Assembly (NCBI RefSeq): GCF_000708205.1
Contig: NW_014575563.1
Coordinates: 1,481,361-1,545,360 of the forward strand
Length of the DNA: 64,000 nt
Source of the DNA: Mixia osmundae IAM 14324
Taxonomy: Eukaryota > Basidiomycota > Mixiomycetes > Mixiales > Mixiaceae
Direction of reading: 5' to 3'
Shown here: positions 33,422 through 45,687 of the stretch, one piece after another
How the letters are laid out: each line of letters opens with the position of its first letter
Position numbering within the stretch: position 1 is the stretch's first letter
The notes under the pieces: generated by a model
What the model saw: only the letters and a program-made list of their open reading frames with translations
Databases searched by the model: none
What the model was told of the DNA's origin: nothing
Position numbers and translations under genes: made by a program

Positions 33422-34251
33422 ATGGTCATCTACCAAGCGGACGAGCGGCGACGTAGCGAACGGACAAGAGAGACCCTCTCGTCAGACGAGGAGGAGGATG
33501 ATGATGCGCTCCTCGACAGTCTCGAGAATGACCTGGATATGCAAGGTTTCCGCGAGAAGCGCATAGAGGAATTGCGTCAACTGTGCGTTGGCTGGATGCT
33601 CGCCTGCACAACAGCTCTGAGTCGGCATATGCAGCCAAGTGCAAGCACAGGCGCGACAATTGAGCAACAGTGGCCGCCTGACGACTGTCACAATCGAAAA
33701 AGAGCTCATCACCAGGACAGCGTATGTGGACAGCACGCCGCATGCGCAGGAACTCAGAAGAACTTGCTATCAACAGTAAAGCCCGGCTCTCGATAGTGCA
33801 CTTCTTCCATGTCGACTTTCGACGGTGCAAGATCATGGACAAACACCTTACTGTCCGCTCTCACGCGCTGCCCAATGTGCAATTGCTGACCCACAAGCAG
33901 ACGCTAGCAGAGCGATACCCAGACACCGTGTTCTTGCGGATAGACGTAGCCAATGCGCCGTTCCTCGTGAACAAGCTACAAGTCAAAGTCTTGCCCTGCG
34001 TCTTCTGCTTCATCGACGGCGCCAACAAAGATCAGTAAGCATCGAAAGCAGAGGGATATTGCATTGGCTGAGGTGGTCGCAGAATCGTCGGCTTCGAAGG
34101 TCTAGCGAACAAAGAGACTGATGACTTTTCCACAGCGGAGCTCGAGCTGCGACTCAAGCAGTCCGGCGTCATTTCGGCCATCAAGCAAGCTACAGTTCAC
34201 TCCATCTTGGGACTGGACAAGACGAGATCGGACGACCTCGATCTAGATTGA
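33422..34251 (+). CDS. TXNDC9 / phosducin-like protein 3 homologue (PLP1 type)
   Basis: This thioredoxin-fold co-chaperone of the CCT chaperonin helps fold tubulin and actin. The N-terminal helical part is acidic (SSDEEEDDDALLDSLENDLD) and then MQGFREKRIEELRQ. Splicing gives LTTVTIEKELITRT|AKARLS and on to HFFHVDFRRCKIMDKHLTV, which is the family 'HFY---F-RCKI-DKHL' core. After that come FLRIDVANAPFLVNKLQVKV, LPCVFCFIDG, and IVGFEGLANKETDDFSTAEL. Phosducin-like proteins of this class keep a single Cys instead of CxxC, and here it is RCK. The end SILGLDKTRSDDLDLD is acidic. The ATG at 33422 may not be the true start if an earlier exon exists. Confidence 0.85.
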
Positions 34252-34360
34252 GCAGCATTGTATGATGTTGTACAAGAGCTGCACGTTGTACATTCTAGCA
34301 AGTGATGACAACATCAGACAATCTAGTATTTGCTCAAGACCCTGCGCGCTTGACGGTCAG

Positions 34361-36687
34361 TCACTGCTCTCTGTAGACGATGGCGTGATACTGACAAACA
34401 TCGAGAAGGATACGGTTGCGATCCTTCATGGTCTTGTATGCTTTTTCACCTGGCTCTCCCGTCGCTTCACCGAGCAGCTCCTTGAGCACCTCTTCGACTT
34501 CTCTTGCCATGTTCTTTGCGTCGCCACAGATATACACGTACCCCTTCTTGTCGACTAGTAGGCTCTTGATGTGATCCTTCTGTGCACGAATGAGCTGCTG
34601 CACATATTGCTTCGGCTGTCCTGGCTCGCGAGAGAAAGCCGTCTGGATGGTGAACTTGCCGTCGAGCTCTGCGGCGTATTCCTTCCATTCGGATTCATAC
34701 AAGTAGTCCTGGTCCTTGCGTCGGCAGCCATAATAGAGTACCATGTCTGCCCAATCGGCCAGTGCACCCTCGCCATCTTTGGCTTTCGCCTTGCGAGCGA
34801 GAGCCAACCGATCTTGCAAGAAGCCACGGAAAGGCGCCACGCCTGTGCCGGGCCCGATCATCACCACGGGCACTTTCGGGCTCGTGGGCAGTCTGAAGTT
34901 GCTTCTCCTGATGTGAATGGGCATCTTGTAGCCCCCGCTATCCTGGCGTAGCTTGCCTCGAGGGCCATCGAGGCGATACGAAGGTGCATCAGATCCACGC
35001 ACGCGACCCAGGCTGTCGTTCTGCATATCTAGCCTCTCGCTTTGCTCGTGCGTCTTCAACTTAGCGTTGAGGAGATAGTTGGTCGTGACACCATAGACGT
35101 AGGATCCCTTCGATGCATCTCGGCCGGCCTGATCCTTCGTGACGACGGCGGTGATGTGGACGAGATCTGCCGTGTAGCGAGGCGAAGAGCTGATGCTGTA
35201 ATAGCGCGGCTGTAGTCGCGGCAGGTAAGTGATCACTCGCTCTGCCGGTATCGACCAAGGGGTATAGTGCGCTGTTGCTGGGTCTGCATGAGGGTTTCCG
35301 CCGGTGGCGACGATCAAAACCTGGGCCAGCTTATAGCAATTGTCGACGACCTCGGACTGATACGCTGCCTTGTCGCTACCGAGTCGCTCGAGATATTGCT
35401 GTGCTTCTGGTGTCGGCGCATACTTTGCGGCTGCAGCGATAGTCTGTCGACCGACGAGGGCGCAAACATCGAGGTAGTGCCTGAAGATGGCGTCGTACGT
35501 CGTCGGCGTTGGAAACGGCACCTTGGCGAGCGCCGGGTCGAGCGAAGTGATCTCGACGACTGTCTGTGCTTTCTCGACAAGCCCCAATACTTTGAGCATC
35601 CTCTCTACCTCGGGATCCGGGCTCATGGGCCACAGGCCTAGATGATCGCCGGCCTGATATCGCATACCAGTGTCCTTGATGTCAAACTCGGCAAAGATAC
35701 AGTTGCGATCGCCCGCCATGAAAAGCTCTTTGCAGCTGACAAGATTGGCCAGGCATGGATTCTTAGCATCATGCACGCCCCGAGTCCCGTTGAGCGCACG
35801 AGCAGACAGCTCGCCAGCGTAGACCTTGTCATGGATATCCTGGCCTAGCTCCTTGACCTCGAAATCGGCGGTATCGCCACCCGATCCCTCTTGGTAGCCC
35901 ATGACCTCTGTCACTGATTTCCACATGTCGTCCTTCCACGCCAGATAATCCTCCTCCATGCTCTTATCATCGTCGCCCTCGCCACGCTCTCCGACGCGCT
36001 TGGCGCCCAAGCTCGCTAGACGAGAGTCGAGTGTGCGCCCGACAGCGTTGAACTGCTCATATGTACGATTGCCCAGCGAAAAGACGACGTAGTGCAAGTT
36101 GTCGAGTCTGTCGGAGCCGTTTGAGAATGTGATGCTCTCATCCTTGATAAAGTCCATGAGCTGAACAGCATTATCTGTCGGTTCGCCCTCGCCGTAGGTC
36201 GCTACAGCGAATACGATGAGATGATCTTCGGGCACTGTGTCCAGCATATCGAAGTCATAGCTGCAAGCTCAGGTCAGAACGAGGACGAGGCGCATTGATC
36301 GACGAGGCTCACTCTTCGGGATCGCAGACGAGACTGGACAATCCGAAGCGACTCTTCGCTTCCTTTGCTATCCTCAACGCATAGTCTTCGGCAGTGCCTG
36401 TCTGCGAGCCGTAAAAGATACAAATCTTTTTGTTCTGTGCGAGCGCTCATGATAAGCACTTGCGATCTGACGAATTCCAAGATCGGCCTTACCGCTTTTT
36501 GCATGGCTTCGACAAAGTTGCGTGTCGGGGGATCGCCATTGAGCTTGCCATTGCCATTGTGCAGGCCATTGGTCGCTGGCGGCTTGACCACCGCGCTATT
36601 GGTAATGCCCGTACCAAAGAGGTACCAAATCGCGCCGAGGCCGACGATCGCCAGCAATATGAGATCGGACGTACTGAGCGACAACAT
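34361..36687 (-). CDS. NCP1: NADPH-cytochrome P450 reductase
   Basis: This ER-anchored diflavin reductase passes electrons from NADPH through FAD and FMN to P450s such as Erg11 and to squalene epoxidase. The N-terminal anchor is LILLAIVGLGAIWYLFG. Splicing two introns gives KKICIFYGSQTGTAEDYALR (FMN phosphate loop), then VFAVATYGEGEPTDNAV and VVFSLGNRTYEQFN (FMN loops). The FAD part has QPRYYSISSSPR and GSYVYGVTTNYLL. The NADPH part has PVVMIGPGTGVAPFRGFLQD, LYYGCRRKDQDYLYESEW, and YVYICGDAKNMAREV, ending DVCQYHAIVYREQ. The start at 36687 gives a normal short lumenal end; an in-frame GTG/ATG-poor extension upstream is less likely. Confidence 0.93.
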
Positions 36688-37075
36688 GATGTCGAGGTTC
36701 GTGTCGTGCAATGTGAGCGGCTCTGTGCCTGAAAGGTGTTCTGATCTGCTGGGTACAGGGGGGGCAACAAAGATGGGCTTGCGTCTGAGCTCAGATCGCA
36801 ATTGCCGAATGCCAGATGTGTCACTCTGCGCTATAGGACAACGATGTAGGGCTATGCCGCGATGGCCAATGTGGTGCTAGCGATCCGGCTCGATTGATTT
36901 CAGGACACGACACAAAAGTCGGTCGACGAAGCGCGCAAGCGATCGTCGCTTCCGGTGGGGATCCCCGCGAGCATCACCCTTGGCGGCACGGACGGCCCGA
37001 ACATCCGCAAAGTCTCCGTCGATTCTGGTTGCAGCGACTGAAAGCGATCACGCAACTCGTTGCAAGCGCGACACT
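36688..37075. promoter_or_regulatory. Divergent promoter region between P450 reductase and acyl-CoA oxidase
   Basis: This 388-nt stretch lies between two start codons on opposite strands. I see no gene and no clear TATA box. Control of both genes is expected from here. Confidence 0.4.
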
Positions 37076-39589
37076 ATGGCCGCAGCGAGCACTCCGTCGA
37101 GCACAGTCGCACATGCGCCTGACAGCATCGGGCCCAAGGCACAGCCTCATGATGTCAACGAGCAAACGGCGATTGACATGAAGCGCTTTCGCGCACGATG
37201 CACCTTCGACATTGCCAAGATGCACAACATGATCGATGAAGGCTCGCGCGATACGGAGATGCGCCAGAAAGTACACGATATCATCGCGAATGATGCGCTC
37301 ATAACCGAAGCTAAGCGAACCAGGTCGGGTGTTCGGACACTATTAGCTCGACTTGTTGACCGGAATGCGTTGGTGACGACAGGCCATTCCTGTCCCGTGC
37401 AGACCGACTGTACACAGGGCAAGCGCTCATGAAGCGGTTGTTCGACCTTGTCGATGAGCACGATCTAGACTACATGGAATTTCTCGAATGTCTCTTTCTG
37501 GTGTAAGTCTCCGTCTCAGCCTTGAGGCCTGCGCTGACGCGCGTGATGCAGAGACGAGCAGACGTCATACTATCTGCATCATGTTGCCTTTTTGCCTGTC
37601 ATCAATGCGCAAGGTTCAGACGAGCAGCAAGCCGAATGGATGGCAAAGGCTCAGAACCACGCTTGGCTCGGCTGCTACCTGCAGACAGAGGTACGAGAGA
37701 TACGTCCAATCCTGCTCTTGATGGACTGAATCTGTCTTGTGTAGCTTGGCCATGGCAGTAACGTGCGCCGCTTGGAAACGACGGCGACATTTTGCAAAGA
37801 CACAGATGAATTTGAGATACATTCACCCAGTCTTACAGCGACAAAGTGGTGGATTGGTGCGTGCGCGATGCTCATCACTAGCTCAATCCTGACGTGCAGG
37901 TGCAGGCGGGCTTGGCGTTGTCAGCACACACGGCGTCGTACAGGCACAGCTCATCATCGACGGCACGAATCACGGCCCTCACCTTTTCTTGGTACAATTG
38001 CGCGACATCCAGAACCACAAGCTCTTGCCCGGTATCATTGCTGGCGAGATCGGACCTAAAGCGCATGGCGGATTTGCTGCACTCGATAATGGCTATGCAC
38101 GCTTCAATCACGTCCGCATCCCGCGCTTCAACATGCTTGCACGCTTCTCGCAGGTCACCAGAGAAGGCAACTTCATCAAACCGCCGAGCGACAAGCTATC
38201 CTTCGGCGGCATGGTCTTTATCAGGTGCGCTTCAGCAACGTTGTCGAGTGAATACTGACAGATTTGCGCCTACACAGAGCCCAGATGATCTCAGCAGTCT
38301 CGATGTCACTCACAAAAGCCACAACCATTGCCACGCGCTATCTGCACGTTCGCCGTCAGTTTGCAGACCCGGAAGCAAAAGGTGAACGCGCAGAAGAGGA
38401 GCTCAATGTCATTTTCTACCCGTCGGTCTACATGCGTTTGCTGCCGCTCATCGCAAAGTCATACGTCTTTGGCGCGATGGGCAAAGACATGGTCAGCCTC
38501 TCGCAATCTGCATTCACTCTGTGCTCATACTGAACAGGCCGAGCTGTATGGAACCATGGCGAGCCAGCTTGCAAGTGGCAATACCGAAATGCTGGCAGAA
38601 GTCCATGCAGTCTCGTCGGGACTGAAATCCTATGTGACAGCCGAAGTCGTCGAAGGTATCGAGATTGCTCGTCGATCACTCGGCGGGCACGGCTTTATGG
38701 AGTCTGCTGGTGTGGCACGCATATACAGCAAGGAACTGCCCTCAGTCACGTAAGTCTGTTTGCCTGAGCGCAAGCTTCCAGCTCACTATAATGCAGGTAC
38801 GAGGGCGACAACTACGTCCTTGCACAACAGACCTGTCGCGGAGGCTTGAAGACTTACCGCGGCTTGCTCAAAGACGCCTCTAAGCGGAAGCTGCTCACCG
38901 CTTCGACCGACTATCTTGCTCATTTGGCCGACAAGAAACAGATCAAGCTGCCTCATTCGATCGAAGAGTGGCGCAACTTGCAGGTCCAGACGGATCTGCT
39001 AGACGCCCGCGCAGCATTCCATGTCAAAAGACTTGAGATTCTCATGCGATCCAAAGCTGAAGGCGGTCAAGGAAAGACGATGGGCCAATTGAGTTGGCAA
39101 TGTCAGATGATCAGCAAAGCGATCGTCGAGTCGTTCATTGGCCGTCGTGTTGCTGCCGCTCTGGCTCCCGAAGGCTTGCTGGTCAACGGTCTCGATGACG
39201 CCGGCGTCAAAGTGATTAAGAATCTGATGAATTTCTATCTGCTCAACACTATCGATGGCGCCCTATCCGAGCTACTCGAATTTGGCGTCATTCCTGCGCA
39301 CTCGACAGATAGCGGTGCCATGCAATCACCCATCGAGACATTACGACTTGCAATCGCGAACGCTGCCCAGGAAGTCTTGCCCGAGACGATCGGTCTGACG
39401 GATGCCTTTGGCTTCAGCGACTGGGATCTCAACTCTGCTCTGGGACGCTACGATGGGCGATGCTACGAAGACTTGTTGCACCGGGCAGAGTCGCAAGCAG
39501 AGCTCAATCTTGGAGGCAAGATCAAAGACATCTTTGAAAAGTCGATCAAGCCGGTCCTTGAGCGCGGCGACAGGCTTGCAAAGCTTTAG
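37076..39589 (+). CDS. Peroxisomal acyl-CoA oxidase
   Basis: This FAD enzyme performs the first step of peroxisomal beta-oxidation, making trans-2-enoyl-CoA and hydrogen peroxide. Landmarks: [60 protein letters not shown] (flavin-binding loop), [41 protein letters not shown], and [17 protein letters not shown] near the catalytic Glu ([12 protein letters not shown]). The C-terminal oxidase part follows in one long exon and ends RLAKL, a textbook peroxisomal PTS1 signal. About nine exons are needed, all with 45-80 nt introns. The start ATG at 37076 ([15 protein letters not shown]) is the first in the exon with family-like sequence. Confidence 0.92.
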
Positions 39590-39711
39590 ACACCTTGCAC
39601 TTGTACCTTGCACTCACACATGCCAGCCCTCTTTTGTGTTCTCCTCTACCTCTGCGGATCGTGTTGGAATGATCGGCTCGCGGATATCATATGCTTTGAT
39701 GGCCATCTGCA

Positions 39712-41085
39712 TCAAAGGTCAGCTCCGTGTAAGTTGGCTGAAAAGAGCGGCGGGACCTTCCACAAATTCATATCCCACTCGAGGACGTGTTGTATCCGCG
39801 TAACACCGTCCGCACGATCTTGATCGGTTGCTTCTTCGCATTGCACTGCGGACGCCTCTGTCAGCAAGAGCAGCGAGCTTGGGCGGATGCTGGAACCTAC
39901 TGATGTAGAGCTCGTTGGGCTCATCATCGTCGTAATCGAGACTGAATTTGCCATCGCGTAGTAGAAAGGAGACATAGAAGATGTTTTCGACTGTCTGATT
40001 GAACGAGGCAGGATGACAGACGAGCTCCCAGTAGGTTGTACGTAGACCTGCAGCTTGGCGTCGCATGATGAGCTGAGCAATCTATTGCGCAACTATGAGG
40101 ATCAGTACCGACGCTCATGCCAGCCATGTCACTGACCAGCTCGACATTTGTGCCGGTCTCGTTCTTGGTCCTCTTGACATCACGGCTCGACAGCTAGATC
40201 ATCGCAGTCAGCGCGAGAACGGTCAAGAACGAGCAGGCGTACCTCTTGAGGCTTCTGACGTTCAGATTCGTCAATCTTGGTCTCACGCGTCCTCTGCTTG
40301 ACGATCCGCTTCTTGTGCTCTGTGGCGATCGCTCCCAATCTGCAAGAACGATCGAATCCAAAGCGCTCCAAGACGAGCAAAGACGCACAGAAAGTCAATG
40401 GTCGGCACACGAGATGTGTGTTGAAGTGCCATGGCTCCAATACGGTCCCATGAATCGGCAACGTCAACTTGCGACGCGACCGGATCCCCTCCGTCTGACT
40501 CGTCCGACTCGTTCTCGCTCTCGAGCCTGGCGCGTTCTCTACTCGCTCCCGCAGCAACCTTGCGTCTCTTTCGTCCGTTGCTGGTCGTAGAGGGGCCGAT
40601 GAGCTGAGCTAGACAGTCGACATAGGCATCACAATCGAATGCCTCTGAGCCTATCTTCAACTCTCGCGCTTTCTGGATGGTGTACTGGCCCATGCTGTTG
40701 AGCAAGGCAGCATCCATGACGGCTTCTCCGGTCTGCTTGACGCTGCTGAAGTTGTTCTCTGCTCGGTCGAGCAAGGCCATGACGGAGCTGACTGCCGTGC
40801 CTTTGACATCTTTATTGAGCGCTGTCGATTGGTTCCAAGGATTATAAGCCCGGCGGACGAACGCGTGGGAGGGGACCGACATTTCATCTCATCTTGGATG
40901 GTTCTGTACTCCTGTCTGACCTTGCGGACGACGCCGCGGTCCTGATTAGGGTCAAAGATGGAAACATCGATATCGTCTTGCACATCCGGCGAGGGCTCTT
41001 TGTATTGCGTCAGTCGAGGCTGCTTTGCTCTGGCTTTGCCCTTGGACTTTGCGGATGCGACGATGACGACCTCTTCGTCTGACAT
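39712..41085 (-). CDS. NSE4: SMC5-SMC6 complex subunit NSE4
   Basis: This is the kleisin-like subunit that bridges SMC5 and SMC6 heads in the DNA-repair complex. The N-terminal exon ends VRQEYRTIQDE and is followed by ALLDRAENNFSSVKQTGEAV, DAALLNSMGQYTIQKARELK (the N-terminal winged region), and DSWDRIGAMALQHTSRVPTI. Further exons carry EHKKRIVKQRTRETKID and the conserved C-terminal winged helix CHPASFNQTVENIFYVSFLL followed by RDGKFSLDYDDDEPNELYI. The last exon gives HVLEWDMNLWKVPP, matching the family's final 'F--D---W'. Several introns (one ending at 39862 or so) are inferred from frame changes. A direct read-through of the previous exon gives an alternative, less conserved end at 39719. 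Confidence 0.87.
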
Positions 41086-41112
41086 TGCTCAGCGGATTCG
41101 CACCAGAACGCG

Positions 41113-41120
41113 TATATAAA
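41113..41120 (+). promoter_or_regulatory. TATA box upstream of DDB1
   Basis: TATATAAA lies 92 nt upstream of the DDB1 start codon and 28 nt from the divergent NSE4 start, in a 126-nt intergenic gap. A short (GGC) repeat follows it around 41146-41158. Confidence 0.45.
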
Positions 41121-41211
41121 GTGAACGGTGAACGCGTAAAGAGCGGCGGCGGCGGCGGCTATCGACGTATCGACTCGTGCTCGCCGGCGTCATCGGCCCG
41201 CTGACGTAGCT

Positions 41212-44200
41212 ATGCTCTATCTGGCTCATGCCCAGCAGCCGACTGCGGTACATCGGACTCTCAAGTGTGACTTCCTGCCCGATCAGAGCAACCAGACTAC
41301 CGCCAGACAGGCCACTACACCGAACGCTATCGATGGATCACCAGTCGACAGTGGATGCCGCACCGGCTCGGACAGCACAGAGCCGGCTCAGAATCTCATA
41401 TTGAGGTCCGTCTGGACTATACAACAGCTCGCGCGAGCTTACTTTGAGATTGAACTGTGGCAGCAAGCTCAACAGGATCGAAGTGCACACCATCGAGCCG
41501 ACAGGACTACGACTTGCGCTTGAGATCCCCCTCTTTGGCACTATCCTCGACCTGCAGCCCATCAGGTTCAAGGTGGGGCAGATCTGTCGTCAGCATGCAA
41601 GCTTTGACCTCAAGCTTGCTCGGACAGGACCGATCGACAAGCTCCTTGCTGCTTTTGACCACTTCGCTCCACTTCAGCGTGCTTACGTATGAGCCCGATT
41701 TTCTGACACCTGCATCCGGTACGCGTTCGCTCGGCTGGTCGAATGCCCGGGTACAGGACGAGGCAACGCTGTCTGTCTCCGAACGCGCCGGCAGACAATC
41801 CGAAGAAGCTCAGACGATCCTCGTCGATCCTCACAACCGATGCGTGCTCCTCCACATCTACTGTGGCCTGATACGTGTTCTGCCCATCAAATCATCTGCT
41901 GGAGCTGCAAGCAAGCCAAGTCGCAGACGATCTTCAGCCGCTGCCCCCGTCGGCGAATTGTCATCCTCTTTGAAGAAGTCATCTGGCAAAGCACGCGCCT
42001 CTGCTGCTGCCTCGGCTGAGTCGGACGGAATCGACGTGTTCCGAAGCTACAACATACGTTTGCCATATCTCAATGTCAAGCATATCGCTTTCTTGCCCCT
42101 GCCCGAATCCTCGCTGCCGACAATTGCGTTGCTCCACACGAATTTTCTAGGACAGAACGTGCTGTCGATTCATGCTATCTCCCTCAAGGATAAAGAGCTC
42201 GTCAATTCGGCCAAGCCAGACTTCGAACTCGTGCTCGACGACGAGACGGTCGATCTCTTTATTCCTCTCGAGCGAAATCTGGCGACTGGCCAGCCGCTCG
42301 GTCTATTGCTCGTGGGCAGCGGTCAGATCAATTGGCTTCCTCTTCCTCTGCTTGATACCATAGCGAGTCCTCCGATCTCACCGACAACAGCAAGAAGAGC
42401 TTCGATCTCGTCTGTTTCCACAAACGCTTCCGGTCGGCGCTCTGCACCACCATCTCCCACGAATACGCGAAAATCGAAGGGCAAAGAAAGAGCGTCCGAT
42501 CGACGCGTGACGTCCAAAGTGCCTGTCGGCATATACAGAACGTAAGCCATCCCCCACCTGTACCAGTGCCGCGCCTGCTAAAGTCATGCTACGTAGATAC
42601 TGCGCCATTGATCACGACCCGAGCTTGTTGCTCGTTGGCGATGAGGAAGGATATCTTGTATCTGTCCGCATCGGGCTACAGGGCGAGCGGGTGACAAGTC
42701 TAGACGTGGTCGATCTCGGCAAAGTACCAAGCCCGACAAGCTTGACCCACATTGCAGACGAATACGTCTTTGTCGGCTCGTACTACGGTGATTCGAGCCT
42801 CGTGGCAATACCAGCCCTCACGAGCGATGGCATGGAATGCGACAGTGTCTCAGTCATATCTGCCATGGCCAATCTTGCCCCGATTGTCGACTTTTGCGTC
42901 GTGACGGACGATGTAGGCCAATCTCATCTTGTCACCTGCTCGGGCGCCAAGAACAGCGGCAGCTTGCGACTCGTACGGCAGGGCGTCGGCCTCTCCATTC
43001 TAGCTACGATCGACTTGCCTGCAGTGCAGAATGCCTGGCCGCTCAAACTCGCCTCTTCGTCCATCAAGCACGATGCCATTCTGGTCTCGTTTCTCGACCG
43101 ATCGCAGCTTCTCAGCCTATGCAATGGGAACCTAAGTGAGCTTGCCTCGCCTGCTCTGACAGAGCCTACCCTGTATGCAGGTACCTTGGGCGATGCCGGT
43201 GCCCAAGTGGCTATCTGCGCGACAGCCAAGGCGATATTGCGCTTGTCCATCGAAAAGCCATCGGAGCTGTGGACATCGCCTACGGGAGATCTGATCACCG
43301 CCGCCAGTAGCGATGGCTCCTCGCTTCTTCTTGCTACATCGTCAAAGGCACTGGTGCTCATGACGCTCTCGCCGAATGGCATTGCTCTGACCACGACGAA
43401 ACAAACAATCTCCGAAGTATCTTGCTTGGCTGCTTGGACGACCACGACAGGCTCGCAAATAGCGGCAGTAGCTTCCTGGTCGACCAATGCCATTTTGCTC
43501 TATTCTTTACCCCACCTCGAGCCGGTCACGGGCGCCGAGCTCAGCTTCGACCACTTGCCACAGTCTATGCTCTTTCAGAAGTTTGAAGACGATGCTGTGC
43601 ACCTGTTCGTCGGTCTGGGTAGCGGTGATCTGATCAGCTTCGGTATCGACGCAGCTTCAGGGGCCGTATTGCCTTTATCGAGGAAGAGTGTCACTCTGGG
43701 AAAGAAGCCGGTGCTGCTCTCACAGTGCTCTGCTGCCGGTCAACCTGCCGTCTTTGCAGTGACAGACAGGCCGACTGTCGTTAGCCGGAGTGCAGGCAGG
43801 CTGTCGTATGCCTCGGATAACCGGAGAGTACGTTTTCCCAGGCTTGGCAAGTACAGAGGAGCTGATCATCGAGCAGACGCTCGTGGCAATCAACCAGATC
43901 GATGCGCTCAGGTTCGAACAAAGCTTGATGCTCGTATCGCCGGAAGGCATACAATTCGCTCGTGCAGATGGTAACGAATCACTGCATGTAAGGAGCTTGA
44001 GCCTGGGCGAACTACAGCCGCGCAAGATCGCTCACTCGGCCGAGCTACGCGCGTATGCTGTGCTCTGTCTACAAGAGACGATAGATCGCTCTACCGGTCA
44101 TTTGACTCGTGCCGGTAGTGTCCAATTCGTCGATGCGTCGGACTTTGCTTTGCTGGATTCCTTCGACTTGCAGTCGGACGAACACGGCACAGCACTAGAA

Positions 44201-45265
44201 ACGGTCTCGCTGCATGGTGCCGCTCACTTTGCGGTTGGCACAGCTTTCAGCGATCGAACGGTTGATGCTCGTGAGCCCAAGAAGGGCAGAGTGCTCACTT
44301 TCATGCGAGATGGCGACAAGTTCGAGCAGCATGTGCATGCTGTCCTCGAAGGCGGCGTGTTTGGCCTATGCCAGCTCCCCAACAGCTTCCTGGCAGCCAT
44401 TGCCAATGCGCAAGTGAAAGTTTTCCATGTCACCGAGCAAGCGCATATCGACCAGATGACGTGTTGGGCTGGCACCTTCCTGGCGCAATCCATCTCGTCG
44501 CGTGATAGCCAGATCATCGTCGGCGATCTGTATCGCTCTGTCGTCTTGCTACAGTGGGATGAGGCCAAGGATACGCTGTCGGAGGTCGCTCGAGAGCATC
44601 ATGTCAATGGCATGAGCGCAGTCGAGTTCCTTGGTTTCACAGACGATAGATACATCGGCACAGAGCAAGAGCTCAATATCTTCACTCTCACCAAGACAAA
44701 GACACGCGAGCGCATCGATATACTCGAAACCGAGGGCATGTTCCATATAGGCGAATACGTCACCCGCATCCGCAAAGGTATCGTGCCTACCGCAGCGTTG
44801 CTCAGACACGTGCTGACCAGGCGTTGGTAGGCGCATTGGTGCCTGGCTATACTGATACTTCTTTCGGCGCGGCGCCACAACTTCTGTTCGGCACTTCAGA
44901 TGGCAGTCTCGGGGTCATCGTCAATTGCACGCCCGAAGTTTCGCTGAAGTTGTTCGCACTCGAGCGCAATATGCGTGCAGTCATTCGTGCATTCGGAGGA
45001 CTCGAACAAGTCGAGTACGTCTTTGCTGATGTTCAGATCGCGCTTGCTGAGACATAGCGCGCACAGCTGGAGAGCCTTCAGAGCGCCACACCGAGTCCAC
45101 GAGCCTGTCGGCTTTGTAGATGGCGACATGATCGGCCGATTCGCGGAGCTCAACGAGACGCAAGTCAACCAGGTCCTGCAAGGCGCATCGGAGCACTCCG
45201 CTCTGACGAATACGACTGCCGAAGATCTCTATCGGCTGGTGGACGAGCTTCAGAGGATGCACTGA
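41212..45265 (+). CDS. DDB1: UV-damaged DNA-binding protein 1 / CUL4 adaptor
   Basis: DDB1 is a three-beta-propeller adaptor of CUL4 ubiquitin ligases acting in repair and replication licensing. The start MLYLAHAQQPTAVHR matches the family 'Y---AQ-PTAV'. Further landmarks are NRIEVHTIEPTGLRL, YVFVGSYYGDSSLVAI, LAPIVDFCVVTDDVGQSHLV, TCSGAKNSGSLRLVRQGVGL, VFAVTDRPTVV, HVNGMSAVEFLGFTDDRYIG, and the last exon WRAFRAPHRVHEPVGFVDGD with LYRLVDELQRMH. I infer seven exons (41212-41405, 41464-41572, 41628-42541, 42597-43827, 43898-44782, 44821-45014, 45058-45265) giving 1244 residues, a little longer than the human protein owing to a Ser/Lys-rich insert near 41900-42010. The start of exon 5 is less sure; an acceptor 24 nt earlier also stays in frame. 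Confidence 0.9.
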
Positions 45266-45348
45266 TGATATCTGCATGCATGCACACCTACATACACACC
45301 CTTCGCGAGATCATTGAGCGCTTCATCTGACCTCGAGACCGGCCGATC

Positions 45349-45660
45349 TCATTTCGAGGCAGGCAAGGGCTGATTGATCGCAGACTGCGCCAGCGTCGCT
45401 TTCTGTCTCGCCTCTAGCACTCTCCGCTTGTTGAAGTAGTCTACCTGCAAGCAGATGCCTAAGGGACTGTATCAACACTCGACGAGGCACATGCTCACCC
45501 AACTCTTTGCGCATTCTTTCTCGTAGTGCTTGTTCTCTTTGGAGCAAGTCTTGCCCTCATCGCCGGGCACAATGACATCAGACTTGTCTAAGCAGCTGAA
45601 GTAGGCATCTCTGGACTCCCAGCATCGATCTCGCTGAGACCGGTTAGGCGCATTCGCCAT
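45349..45660 (-). CDS. COA6: Cytochrome c oxidase assembly factor 6
   Basis: This small twin-Cys protein of the mitochondrial intermembrane space is needed to place copper into COX2. The first exon gives MANAPNRSQRDRCWESRDAY followed by FSCLDKSDVIVPGDEG. The Cys pairs read C-x9-C (CWESRDAYFSC) and C-x10-C (CSKENKHYEKEC), the COA6/COX6B layout. A short intron then joins to KSW|VDYFNKRRVLEARQKATLAQ and ends PLPASK. The start ATG at 45660 is the family-like one, and in-frame sequence upstream overlaps the divergent gene. Its start codon is only 27 nt from that of the neighbour. Confidence 0.9.
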
Positions 45661-45687
45661 CGTCGAGAAGGGACGACGATCAAGAAA

